A DNA stretch of 64,000 nt. Origin: Polytrichum commune (Eukaryota > Streptophyta > Polytrichopsida > Polytrichales > Polytrichaceae). Both the position numbers and the translations under genes were made by a program. Below the pieces are notes generated by a model, which saw nothing but the letters and a program-made list of their open reading frames with translations, searched no databases and was not told where the DNA came from. The stretch is from positions 19,778,001-19,842,000 of the forward strand of contig OX485804.1 in NCBI GenBank assembly GCA_950295325.1, given 5' to 3'. Shown here one piece after another: positions 24,653-37,370 of this stretch (position 1 is the stretch's first letter; each line of letters starts with the position of its first letter).

Positions 24653-27600
24653 GAGTACGAGTGACATGTGCCACGGCAGGGGGTGATTTGGAAGATGGAA
24701 AAGAGAAGAAAAAGGTGCTTGTGATGGGAGGCACAGGGCGTGTTGGAGCTTCCACCCTGCGTGCCTTGGCCAGAGGGGGTGACCTTCATCTGTTTGTTGG
24801 CGGCCGGAACCGGTACAAGGTCTCCTCCTTCCTCTTTGATGCACTCAAAATAATCTACTAATTGCTTGCTGGTCCATTGACCGTAATAAGAATTAGGTAT
24901 TGAATGCGAGGAGCCTTGCCACAGGCTGGACTGTAGTAGTGACCCAACCTATCAAGCCGCTGTAGCAGCGAGGTAGTTAAGGGTGCTTACTATAGCCGAT
25001 GGCAGGGTGACACAGGTAAATTACTGGATAAAGTTGTCAGGTCATGGCAGGGTGTCAATTACGGGTGACAATGTGCCTCCTCGTATGCAATTAGGAATAG
25101 ACATGTCAGCAAAATCACTTGACCACTAGACATGGTGGGTGATTCGGCCAAAATCGATGAAGGTTTAGGATAACGAATTGGTTCCGTCAGCCTCAGTTGT
25201 TGAAAGGGTGTTTCTGGGCCCAGGGAGAAAGGAGAAGCAATAGCGCGTGAGTTAGGGGGCACTGTGGAGTTTTTGGGCTTCGATCTCGATGAACCGGCAG
25301 CATTACGAGCGGCACTGGAAGGTCTTGATTCTTTCTTCACATGTCAACAATTTGTAAATGAATAATATCAAGAATCCTCAACAATCTACTCCTTGTCATC
25401 AAGAACATATACTTCCATTATTCTCAGTTTCAATGTCCAAGAGTACCAAGTTCTACAAACATCCTAGACACAAGAGGTGGTCCTCTTTAACAATAAAGTC
25501 TTAGTATTTTTCATGCTGCATGCATAACAGTAGGTGTTGAGATGCGCGTAGTTACTTTCCATACAATCTAATGAAAATATACCCACCATCCTGTCTATTA
25601 CAATACCCTTCCAGCTTACCCACAATTGTAGACAAATTTTGCTGCTCAACCTTAACGACATTCAAAAAAACCCCAACATTTGGGCAAAGATTAGCACTTC
25701 CAAAATTGCTCCCAAGTTGTCAGCCTTTATCCAGCTTCTTTTTCAGTAGATATATTCATGCTGGATACGTAGAGATGCTTGCTGTTACTTTCCATGCAAT
25801 CAAATGGAAATCCATCGACCATTCTGTCTGCTACATTTCATTACACCCCCTAAACCCCAACAAACTGTCTGGGAAGAGCGCTTTTGATATTTTCTCCCAA
25901 TTTGTCATCCATTGCCCCCCAGCTTCTTTTTCAATGAATGAGTTACGTGTGCAGGTGTAGATTTGGTAGTCCATGCAGCAGGGCCTTTCCAGCGGCGGGC
26001 AGAATGTGCAGTGCTGGAAGCTGCACTAGACACCAAGGTACAATCCCCACAAATTCATGATGATATTTTTGATGTACTTTTATTACAAGGTGACTAGTGT
26101 ACCTACACGTGCAAGGATGTTCAACAAAAATTACCAAATGGTGGTGTATTATGTAATTATTACGTTCAAATTGTATCTAGTGGTGTATAATGTAAATATC
26201 TCATAAAGTACTTATTATTTTTATATAGCAATTTACTGCATAGCAGCATAAATTGCTACATGTTAGAAGAAAATTAGAAAATTATGCAGTTATGACGCAA
26301 TATTAAGGAATTATATGATGTTATTTCAACATTTTATTGTTTCTACATGAGAACTTCTACCTCTGGAAGTTTGTGATGTTTCATTTGAGACTAAAAGTTT
26401 CAGGTTGTCACCATAACGTCAATTACTGTCTCACCCAGACTCATTCCAAAACTTGTGTCCGTTGTGTTAATCTCTGGAATTCTTAACTCCACCTTTAACT
26501 TGGAGTATCATTGTTGGCTTTCAAACCAATCATTTTCATGTTGGGACACTTGCCATTGCAGACAGCATACATAGATGTGTGTGACGACCAAGAGTACTCA
26601 ATTCGAGCCAAAGGTTACCATGATCAAGCTGTGGCAGCCCAAGTTCCAGCTATCACAACAGCGGGAATCTACCCTGGAGTCAGTAATAGTGGGTCCTTTC
26701 AACGGATCAAAGAGTCCTTACTTTGTTATTGCTTGCCTGCACTATTATTCCAAGTCCTAATCACCTGAAGATAGCTTCATTAATTAGCCACAAGTCTTTA
26801 GCACACGATCATTGACATCTACCATTGATGTGCGACTGGTGACAGTATGTACATCGTATTAGTGGAAGATTACAATCTGACCATGAACATCCAAATTTCA
26901 GTTTTAAACATGAATCCATTCTGCAAGTCATTTGAACATGTTCCAGGAAGTATGGAGGACTTGCTACTAATTTAAGTCATTGTAACAAGATAACGCAAAC
27001 AGCCAATAAAAATGAGTATGCACTTTAATTGACACAAGTTGTTGAGTTATGGCAGTCATGGCAGCTGAGCTAGTGCGCTTAAATATCAAGGCTGATGGAG
27101 ATGGCAAGCAAACTACACCAAAACGGATTCGGTTAGACTCTACTCCATCCTCTTATGCATTTGACACCATGTTTTCATTTTGCACAAATCATGTACATTT
27201 GCAACGACAACCATGCTGTTTCAAGACGAAAGACTTATCTCTATGTTTCTTGAGTGAATCTTGTTGGAGGTCCTGAATGGAGTGTAACTTAGCATTGATT
27301 AAAATTACTGGCATTATTACAAGGTCACCAAGCAAGGGTTTTTTGAATATATAATGAATAAAACCTAAAATTGTGTTGTTTGTACTTGAGTTTCCACTTC
27401 TGACAAATTCCTTCAGGTATTCATACTATACAGCAGGTTCAGGTGGGGCCGGACCCACCATTCTTGCAACGAGTTTCTTGCTATTGGGTGAAGAGGCTAT
27501 AGTCTATGTAGACGGTAAGCCCTCCTCTAAATAATTAGTCTTTTGAGAACCCATGTATGTTGATGTCAGGATCCTTTAGGAACGGCTGGTTGAATTTCAC

Positions 27601-30600
27601 ATCAAACCTTGAGAGAATGCATGTTCTTAAAGCTATTGATAAATCCTGCCCAGTTTTTGTTAATTATGTTCTCTTAAATCCAAAACCATAGATGATGAAA
27701 GTTGAAGCAGGCAGTCTGATTGAGAGGTCAGTCATTTCAATGGAGCCACTTAGGGTGTTTACAATCAAGAACCAAGGAAAGAGAGGTCATATATGTTTGT
27801 TCACCTTGGATGCACCAGGTCAACAACAGATGATGAAACCATATAGTGCAAGACGAGACGTGGACTTTGGGAGGGGAATTGGCAAAAAGCCTGTATATCT
27901 ATTGTACGTGTGGCTTCTATCTTTATCCCTTTTTAGATCAATTTCGCATTTATGCACAATATTATCCATATGCATTCACCTTAGGCCCCCTTTACAGAAA
28001 AGAGGTTGAAAGCTTGAAGATTGAGAGCTCAAAGAAAGGAGCCTTCTCATTGGTAGAAAGGAGCTTCTTAAGCTATGTTCACTCAAATCCACTCTTCACT
28101 TGAGCTTTCAACTTGATAGCTTGAACTATTTACCGAGCTTAGAACAAGGCCACCTCGACCTCAACCTCAACCCCAAAATCTCAATGTTTGGATGACAATA
28201 TAGGTCGGAGAAGGGCCATTTTCCCACCCAACCTCAATCCAGACCTTAACCCCGACCTCAATAACCCATTATCTCAATGTTGGATGACAATATAGGTTGA
28301 CACCAAAGACATTCCCATCTCAACCTCAAAACCTCAATAGGATTGAGGTCCGCTTGGATAGAAGGTTTTGTATTGAGGAGGCTCTTACAATGCTTAGATG
28401 GCGCCTTGATGGATCCATGTGGAACGACTATGACAACATCTCATTCATTTTTGACAAGCTCTCGGTGAAAATTCTAGGAATGCCAAGATTTTGAGCTCTC
28501 ATTTTGTGGACCCCAAGCCAATGGGCTTTAAAGCATTCTTTGGCTTGTCATGAATGGTTCTTTATTTAGTCCTATTCCGCCTTTGATATCTCAATTTGAG
28601 CATGGCCACTTTACACTTCCTCAAACTATTTGAGAGCTTGAAGATTGGTCAAGCTCTCAATAGTTTGTGCTTTGGATGAAAGGTTATCAATTACTCTTAA
28701 GTATGGAACTCCCAGTAATTGCTAGTTAGGGCTCTGAAATCGAAATATAGTGTAAAGGGGGCCTTAGAATAGAGATTGAATTCATCACTGAGATTTGAAT
28801 TTGCAAAACTGTGGTTGCAGGAACTTGCCGGAGGTGAGAAGTACACATGAGGTGCTTGGGGTGCCAAGCGTTAGTGCACGCTTTGGAACATATCCTCAGA
28901 TTTGGAACATAGCCATGGGCATCATTGCCACATTGGTTCCCAAGGTTGGTGAAACTTATGCTTGTGTGCTTGCTCCTAAATTCCTAGATTATGGTTGTAA
29001 TTGTAACAATGGTTGTAACAGTGAAGTTCTGCAGTTCTCTATTTGTAACATGGTTGTTATATATGTGTAGGAATTTTTGAAAGATCAAAAGAAGGTTCAA
29101 ACCCTAGTGCGGTGGTCGGATCCATTAGTACGCGCACTCGATGGATATGCAGGGGAGCGTGTGTCAATGCGAGTAAGCTTGTGATGTTGAGTTTAACTTG
29201 ACTCTTGATAATATCATTCACAATTGCATATATAAGTATCTGTAAGATATACTCTTACTATTGAATTCGAAAGGTGTCCATGTGATTTCACATCCAAAGC
29301 CACACAATGCTTCAAGGAGAATCATGTCAACGCTTGTTTTTCATTTCCTCTGCCTAGCCTTTTTCTGAAAATAGACAACCATTTAGTGTATACATGTGCT
29401 GGTGGTCTTTTGTAGGTGGATTTGGAGTGTGAAGATGGGAAAAAGGCAATTGGTATTTACAGTCATAAAATGCTTTCTGTGTAAGTATTAACAACAGGTA
29501 TTCCCTACTTGATTCTGTAACATACTAGCTCGGGCCTGTGCATATAAAATAATGTTGCTGGCCATCCTTGCTCTGTCTGCTCCACATGCCAATGTCAACA
29601 GCTGGCTGTTCTAGAATTTAGGAACAGCAACTGTGTTAACGCACATGTACCCTCGCCGTTCCAAAGTTCCAAAATGTATATTAGACTAGTTTGAACCCAT
29701 GCAAGTCCTGCCCCATTGCACCTGTCCCTTAATCATTTGCTCAACATGCCACCGTCGATGGTCAATTGCTGTGGAACTTTGGAAAAGTGATTGCGTCGGT
29801 GCCCACCAGCCCTCGCCGTACGTTGCCAAAACATATATATGATTGCACATTTTGGCATCACATATGTATACACATTTCAATGCTATGTTTGTGCTTAGTA
29901 GAAGTCATCGTGGTAGTCCGACATGAACCAATTGATATAGTGAGTTTACATTTTCTTGTCATGACAGATCTGTAGGTATTTCAGTTGCTGCATTTGCTAG
30001 GGCAGTGTTGGAAGGTGCCACACAGCCAGGTGTCTGGTTTCCAGAGGAGGTACGAGACAATTATCATCACAAATTTATCTCCATTGCTTGATGATATGGG
30101 TTACCATTGTTTGTGAATAGTGGTTTGTAGAGCAACTAATGAAGTTCGAACATTACAGATAGGGGGTGTTGCAGAATCAGCAAGAAAAAAGTTATTAGAA
30201 AGAGCAGCAGAGGGCACCCTAAACTTTGTCATGAACAAGTAAGTTTCAAGTTTCCACACCCCTTACAGTGATTCTACCACCTTGATGTTCATGAAGGAAG
30301 CAGCAGTTTCACCTTTCATATCAGACTGTACTTAGTACATGCCCCTATTCTATTTCTAGGTTCGACAAAGTATGTCAATTAGAAATGCATAGACAATTCA
30401 ATTCATTATAACATAGTTTGCTTCCAGATTTTATGAAGTCTGTTATGTTTCTTCTATGTTGATTTTTGGTCCATGTTGAAAACATGTCTTCCTCTTGTTC
30501 AAAGTTGACTTCTGCACAATGAAAGTTCAAAACAGAAGTTGGGCAGGCAAAATATATCAATTATTGGCGTGGTTATGTTTGATGCAAATCAAATTTCGGA

Positions 30601-30775
30601 CAGCCAATTCAGTTTTGAGTTGCTAAGATCAAATGGCCATAGTGTTTTTTTTTCAATATCTGTATGTGTGATGGTAAAAAGCGTCCTGAATCTTATGACC
30701 GTGGCATGACTTTTCAGGTCCCCTTGGATGACTGACCAAGATCCCAAAGAGGTTGGGTTTGGAATTTATTTCTGA
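24653..30775 (+). CDS. Saccharopine dehydrogenase-like NAD(P)-binding protein, probably plastid
   Basis: Homologue, by recalled features, of the Arabidopsis At1g50450-type saccharopine dehydrogenase family protein; these have a Rossmann fold and no firmly known reaction, so lysine metabolism should not be assumed. Exons: 24653-24812, 25224-25321, 25955-26037, 26562-26688, 27056-27131, 27417-27514, 27819-27903, 28821-28944, 29071-29172, 29416-29480, 29968-30049, 30159-30238, 30718-30775. All phases agree and give 411 residues, close to the family's roughly 430 once a transit peptide is added. Seen: dinucleotide loop VMGGTGRVGAS, GGRNREKGEA, VVHAAGPFQ, TTAGIYPGVSN, YYTAGSGGAGPTI, LPEVRSTHEVLGVPS, GERVSMRVDLEC, PGVWFPEE. 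The N-terminus is missing: the first exon needs an upstream exon ending in phase 1, possibly linked to 20799-20885. A MITE sits in intron 7. Confidence 0.88.
27984..28763. mobile_element. PIF/Harbinger-type MITE in intron 7
   Basis: Left end GGCCCCCTTTACA and right end TGTAAAGGGGGCC are perfect 13-base inverted repeats, and both are flanked by TTA, a three-base target duplication typical of PIF/Harbinger elements. The 780-base interior has no transposase and shows internal repetition (CTCAACCTCAA, TTGGATGACAATATAGGT). It lies wholly between the exons ending at 27903 and starting at 28821, so the coding sequence is intact. Confidence 0.85.
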
Positions 30776-31486
30776 TTCTGAAGTTATTGCACACATAATT
30801 GTTGCAATCATTAATTGTTACAATTCTTTGGAACAGTAGTTTACATGGGCACATTCTTTTGGCACAATGGCTACAAATAAATTTGATCACTGCAGTTTGC
30901 TTGAATTGAAATTCTCGTCAACTGGGATTCATTTCGAAGTATTTCTCTGTTGTCATTGTTCTCTCATAACCAGATCAAAGATTGAAGGCAAATAAGAATC
31001 ATCGCATAAGATAAAATAAAAGCTGATGACTTGCAATATTGATAATGTAAAGCACTCGTAAAGCCAATGACTTGCCCCACATTTTTCTTCTTGTGTTTTG
31101 CACTACACGTGTTTATCTAGTATAGATATTTCCTATTCTTTAAGCCAAATCGTCAAACTATTGTGATCTTATGTTGCATAAGCATGAGCATCCACATTTG
31201 TTGCTCTTTCCTTTGAGAAACTCCACGATTGCTTGGGTGTTCTCGGACTTCGTGGAGCTCCACATGGCTACCCAACATTTTGATTGGGCGATTTTCAAGA
31301 AGCGCTGAAGCCACGGCCAGAGATACACAAGCTTACTATTGATGTACGTGGAGGGGCCATTGTAGTACGTGTCTTAGGGCTTGTAGAAAGGGACCGTGGG
31401 GACCCTAGGACAATACACGCAATGAACAAGGACCCCGTTGAGATCTAACACCGAGTCTTAGGTGGCAAAGGTGGGGTGGGTAAAAT

Positions 31487-31502
31487 GGGGGGGGGGGGGG
31501 GG
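31487..31502. repeat. Poly-G tract (16 bases)
   Basis: A run of 16 G residues, with a shorter G run near 32401-32410. Such tracts are prone to length errors in sequencing, so local frames here are unreliable. Confidence 0.85.
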
Positions 31503-32021
31503 CACCACGCCGTCGTCCACGCTTCTGGGAGAGGAGCGATTGGGAGCTACAATACTATGCTCTGATCCCTACGGAGACAAGCGAGAGAAAGGGGGGTCGG
31601 CTATGTCATGCTATGTCCATTTGATGTACAAATACAAAAACAACCAAATCATTGGTGGCAATAGAAATATACAAAGGGTAAAAGCACACAAGATACATTT
31701 GAACACAAAACAAACATATAGGGACCAAAAATAATAATTTTATTTTTACAATGCTTTATGTACAATTTGCTTAGGAGGTAGCCGGATTGAACAAGTTGTT
31801 CAGGTTATCCTAAATGTAAATCTACAAAATAATTTGTACGCCGCCAAATTCGAGCATAGTCGCAACTAGGGTAAAGGAGGGTGGCGAGGGATAGGGATGG
31901 GAGTGTGGGGAGGGGGGTAGTTCCTCGTAGCTAGGTGAACACGACCACGCTAAGTATACAATGACCCAAGGAGTTTGGGTTGATCGACCCAAAATGGGAA
32001 GTCTCAGTATAGTACCTCGTC

Positions 32022-33420
32022 CTAGTCATGCCTGGACGCCGTGGAAGCCTCCATCGTCTCCGTTGCCCCACCTCTCTCACCATTGCCTTCTCTAAAGAGG
32101 TCAACAATTTGCTCTTGCAAAGGCTCAATATCATGTCCTTGTTCTAACCCAACCTCTGCATGTGCATCATGTATGGTTTCATTGATTTGGTTAGGAGTAG
32201 AAGTATCACCAGGCCCTTGAGGGGCTTCAACATCTAGCATGTTTGTGTCTCTTTGACATTCATATTGGTCAAAGGGAGACTGAGCGGCAATGATGTTTGG
32301 GTCGACAGTCTTGCATTGGAGGAGTTGCCTTGGGGCATTGCAGGGGTAGGCCAATTTAGGTCAAGCGACCCAAACATCTTAGGGTCGTCGTGCTGATGAA
32401 GGGGGGGGGGGCAATATTGTAGGTGGCTAAAGTGGTGGAACCCTCGGGAACGCACCAGATATTGGGATCATCCACCTATTGAACCGGGGTGTATGGAACG
32501 TTATGGGGCCGCATAAGGTGCTGGAAGCTATAGGACTGGTGTTGGATAGACTGCTACAGGATGTTTTGCGCAAGGAAACCAAGTGCAAGTGTGGAAAGGA
32601 GCTCGACGGAGCCACCACCAAACCTTGTGCCCACATTTCTTGTATCACATGCGTGATCAAGCCCGCGTTGGACGGAGGGTGGGCCATCATTGTTTGTCAC
32701 TCATGCTCTAACAGGAGAGCCCTCAACTCTGCAACTATATTCTGCACTGAGGGTTCTTCTGCAACAACCTTTTGCAAGCAGATGCGTTGCTCCTCGTCCC
32801 TCAACATTTTCTTGTTAGCCTCTTGCACAATGGAGACTTCGGGTTTTGCCCTCATCATGCCAACAAACACTATAAGAGAAGGAGGATCCGACCTAAGCCG
32901 TTTGGCGAGTTCCATATCGTCCTCGTCCTTGCTACTTATAACTATGGTCTCCCCCGTTGTATAATCAATGTAGGGTTTCTTCCCCTTCAGCCTCCTCTCC
33001 TTGAACGTGGCAATCGCGTCCCTAGAGTTTATGTCCCTCTCATCATCCATAGTGAGGACGGACACTAGCTTATTCTGCGGAGTTGCCACCTGCATAGTTT
33101 TCTTTCGTTGAGGGACTTCGGATTCCTACTTGTAACCTGTTGCCCCTTCCTCGACCTCTGACACCCTTTGCCTTCATATCTTCTTCTTCCTCTTCTTCCT
33201 CCTCAGCCACCTCGTCACTTGGCCCCCATGATGGATTGCCCAGATGCAATCCGACCAAACGTTTGGGTATTCCAACAGGGACCCTCATGGCGAATTTTTT
33301 AGGGTTGATACGCAGCGCCATATCCAACGGGATCCAATCAAGGATGTCCATCTTCTTCGCCAAGGATTTATGGGTTTTGTAAAATTGAACATCACCATCC
33401 TCTATTGTAATATTATTCAT
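32022..33420 (-). pseudogene. Unrecognised ORF relics, possibly transposon-derived
   Basis: Minus-strand open frames at 33420-33070, 33095-32697 and 32354-32022 lie in series. The first is 116 residues, ends with an acidic E/D run and RGRGRG-type basic stretch; the second (132 residues) includes YTTGETIVISSKDEDD and is rich in charged residues. They overlap by 26 bases in different frames, which could be a frameshift within one former protein. I recognise no domain. Codon texture looks more protein-like than the surrounding DNA, but a decayed transposon gene is as likely as a host gene. Confidence 0.35.
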
Positions 33421-34445
33421 ATGTCACTATAGTAGACACATATTAGTCATATGTGTGCTCCTTACAATTGGGGTAGAGTTTGGGTTGAACTTAGGAATGC
33501 TATATTATTTGGGATTGGATGAATATCCATATGGAATATTTCATAACAAATATGAACTTTATAATATTATTGTGTTTGGGACTAAATTGCAGGGTTGAAT
33601 AAATATACATTTATTACACAATGCTTTGTAGGTCATAGTGTCTATATTTTATTGACCATGCTAATAATAGCCAAGATTATATATGTCTTACCCATGTGTT
33701 TTTTTTGGTGAAGTTGGTTTCACTTTGAAGAGATTCTTGAGATTACACCTTCCATGACAAAATTGTGATCACAGTCAGAAATTAATAAGGCTCTCTGATC
33801 GGTTCAGTTCTATATTGTGAATGGTATCGATGAATAGGGAGAATCGGCGTCTAGTTGCAGTCGAAGCGGTTGAGTTTAAGAAATAACCAGTGGCAGTTCA
33901 AGACGTCAGTATAACTACTGATCAATCGTTCTTGAGCAATATATGGAATGTTCGCCAAGTTAATGCAGAACAACCAACAGATGTCAACATGCAACCTGGT
34001 TGGACTTTGGAAACGCTCGGATCTTGATCGATTTCGCCCAAAATCTCCCCAAACGGTGTTTCCAATCTTCTTCGGCTAGCACCTGTCAAAGATTTGGAGG
34101 CCCAAAAAGTAGCATGAGAAGGTCCTCAAGAGATCTTACACAACCACAATTGAGCACTTACATGAACGAAGAAACGGACAGAAATTTCGATTCGAAACCT
34201 CCCTCCTCGAAGATCATCAGCTCCTGAATCAAGCTTGAGAAAATTTACAGCAATGAACCCTTCGATCCTACAACCTACACCTAAACCGGCATCTAAGAAG
34301 TGCTTAATCCTAATCCCACCCCATGCCTCCCTCGAATTTCTCTCTCTACACAGTCCTTGACATCAACACTATTTTGAATGGAAAATATTAGTAGTGGTGA
34401 AGAACCTTGTTTCAGTTATTAAGGGATTCATCATAACATTACTAA

Positions 34446-34920
34446 GGGCCACTTCACACTATGGCCGTCGAAGTCGAGAGGGCCAAACTTTGTTGAGAGT
34501 CCAAAGAAATGGGCTGAAAATAGCCAATGAAATATAGTAGTTGGAGCCTTCAGCTGGGCATAGTGTGAAGCTTCCAAAGGCCAAGCCCAACGTTCAAACT
34601 CGAACAAGCATCCCATTTGATTCTAAGTCCAAAATAACCCCTCCAATCTAACAGCCAAGATCTTGTCAATGATTGATCCTTTTAATGAAAAAAAACCGAC
34701 GGCCTCTCGACCATATTTTGGGGTTTCATTCCCGCCCAACCCAAACTTCCTTTGAGAATCCATCGTCCTCTTCAAAAAGTAATCATTTTAAATTATGACA
34801 ACCATTGAACTTTGGCCTTAGTGTGAAGGGTCAAGGGGCTGAACTCTTGGTTTCTTGCAATATGATTGGTGAAAATTGACGGCCTCTCGACCTTCGGCCA
34901 TAGACTGTATGAAGCGCCCC
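34446..34920. mobile_element. GGGCCACTTCACAC-family MITE, copy 1
   Basis: Left end GGGCCACTTCACACTATGG pairs with the complement of ...CCATAGACTGTATGAAGCGCCCC at the right. TAA precedes the left end; the right flank is TCA, so the duplication has mutated. Sub-terminal GGCC-TC-CGA motifs also pair. Related copies at 54244 and 56879 keep intact TAA duplications. Confidence 0.7.
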
Positions 34921-35589
34921 TCAATACCCACTGTTTGTTCGATGGACCTTCAAAAAATATATACAATCAGAGCTATATATTATATTCCAAAAGCCCACTA
35001 AACAAACAGTAGATGTTGAGTAATGTAATGATTTGCACTCATGTCCCGGAATTAGGTCCTGCAACCTCGGACACTGAGCGGCCACGATGTACCAATCTGG
35101 ATGGCATCAATTCGGGGCCTGCTACATCATACTATCTTTAGAGATTGTAGGTGATAAGATTAATATCTTATCATCAAAGCTCCGAATTGTGTTAACACCT
35201 TAGAGAGAATGAGCATGGTTGTTGGGTGTGATCAGCTAAGTTAATGCATGGGGAGTACCGGCTGCTAGTTACAGATGAACCGGTTGAGTTTGAAAAATAA
35301 CCAGTTGAAGTTCAAGACTTCAGGAAAATTACCAATCGTTCTAGATGAATCTATGGAATGTATAAGCTTTCCGAGCATGCATGGTTCCATCTCAATGCCC
35401 AAAATCAGGACAAGCTCAAGTTCCAATTTTTCATGATTTTTTGGTAACTTACAACACATGACGTTTCAATAACATCCAAATGGATGGCCACCCATTATGT
35501 GCAGTTTTCCCCCGTTCCATCGCATTGAAACCTTTGTATTCTGCCCACTTAAAAGTTCCGGCTTTCCTACTAGTGCGTGTTCTCGTTGC

Positions 35590-36610
35590 ATTGTGTATAT
35601 TGCTGAGTTGTTTGTTAAATCGCGACACAAGAACCAGTGGCTTGCAGCAGTAAGGTTTCTTCACCTCGTGTGTCAAAACGCATGGAATATATGTACCAGT
35701 CCAGTTAGAACGTTGGCAAATGTGATCGTAGTAAGAATGATAGGGGTGGTTGTGTGAATGTGATTGACGTCGTTGTGTTGCACAGCTGTCGATTGCTCAA
35801 GCAACTTAACCTGTACATAGGGTTAAGAATTTGAGGACCATACGTGGCTGCGTTCATCCCTGTGTTATGTTATTTGTGAAATGCAACATAGATATTCCAA
35901 GACTAGGTATTCTTTTTTCAGTAATTCGACTCCATCACCGAGGCAATGGATATCGCAAGTCTCGTGTATAACGCTGAGTTGTTTGTTGGATCACGACACA
36001 AGAGCTAGAGGCTCTCAGCAATAAGGTTGCTTCACCTCGTGTGTGAAGGCGCATCGAATATATGAATCGGTTCGCTTAAAACGTTGGCAATTGTGATGTA
36101 TAGTATGAATGATAGGGGTGGTTGAATTGCACAGCCATCGATTCCTCAAGCAACGCAACCTATACGTAGGGTTGAAACTTGCGGACCATACGTGGCTGCG
36201 CCCATGCTGGTGTTTATGTGCATTGTAAAATGCAACATAACTTTTCCAAGAATCCGTATTCCTCTTTGCGTAATAGAACGCACAAGAGCTAAAGGCTTGC
36301 AGCAGTAAGGTTGCTTCACCTCGTGTGTGAAGACACATCGAGAATACCGATTAGTCCGCTTAGAACATCGCCATATGTGATGCGTAGTAAGATGGACGTT
36401 ATACTTTAATGTCGCTGTCTGGCACAGCTGTTGATTACTCAAGCAACTCAACCTATACATAGGTTAAGAATTTGCGGAATCTCCAAATGTGTTTTGCCCG
36501 CACATGGACGGGGATCATATGTGGCTGCGGTCACGCTGGTGTTTATATTATTGTGAAGTGTACCACAAAATCTTCAAATTTATCTATTCTTCTTTTCGTA
36601 ATCGAGCGCC
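35590..36610. repeat. Tandem repeat, three long units
   Basis: Three units are anchored by ACAAGA-C-A--GGCT, CAGCA-TAAGGTT and TTCACCTCGTGTGTGA at about 35626, 35997 and 36283, giving spacings near 371 and 286 bases. Each continues with ATGATAGGGGTGG, a CACAGC--TCGATT-CTCAAGCAAC segment and CATACGTGGCTGCG. The third unit is the most diverged. The open frames within it are a by-product of the repetition. Confidence 0.85.
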
Positions 36611-37370
36611 AATATTAATGTACGTTGTGCGAGAGGATGCGACGCATTGGCATGTTTAGCATGTACCACCGAGGCATTTCAGTCTAAAGAAGTTGAGCAA
36701 GGGGATTGCGGAAACAGTTTTTGAAATTCCATGAGCACCTATAATCCATTTGAGTCTGGGAAGCAGGTAGTGATCGCCGAGTGATTTTGTAGAAGGCAGG
36801 CAAATAAGCAAAGCCCGCCAATAAGGAGGCCATGGTAAATTGCAAAACCTGCGGGACGAGACAAAAGAATCAAAAAGAGAAACGAATGTGATAGAAAAGT
36901 CTCAACCAAGTTCATTTATTCGTGAGTCATGTTATCCTCTAACTCCACATCAACTTATGACCATGATTTGGTTGTTCTGCGTACAAGACCTCCCATGGTA
37001 GATGCTCGGAGGTATTGTGGATGCTCGGAGGTATTGTGGAGGTTTGACCGAAGAACATTCTATATCAGTTCATAGTGTGTCAAACTCTTTTTTATCATGC
37101 AAAAAGGTGCAAAAGTGGGTTTGGCCCTCAATGACATAGGTTGATGACGGTGAAAAGAAATTATTCATTTTGTATTCAAAATAACCAATGGAAAATCATA
37201 GTGGACCACCTCCCGACGAAAAGTCCCATTGAGTTGAAAAGAAACTCTTTCAATATTATTTCTCAGACCTGCAACAGTGAAACTTATACCTATGAGGCAA
37301 CCTTTCTCTGATTCTGCAGGGTTGATTTAACAATTTTGTATCGCAATTTTCTCCTGAGGAGCATAGTACG

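Larger units (their letters stand above)
30776..37370. other. Gene-poor region with ORF relics and repeats
   Basis: After the dehydrogenase stop this stretch holds a long G run (31487-31502), unrecognised minus-strand ORFs (32022-33420), a MITE (34446-34920), copies of a short ACCGGTTGA-bearing repeat (33840-33915, 35260-35330) and a tandem block (35590-36610). I see no well-supported functional gene. Confidence 0.5.

Noticed and set aside
32479-32964. 161-residue plus-strand ORF with several cysteines (CKCGKE...HISCITC)
   Set aside because: It lies opposite the minus-strand frames, has an irregular cysteine spacing that fits no zinc-finger class I know, and no splice or promoter support.
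35590-36610. CRISPR-like array
   Set aside because: Units are hundreds of bases long and diverged, without short identical repeats and unique spacers; the window is clearly eukaryotic.
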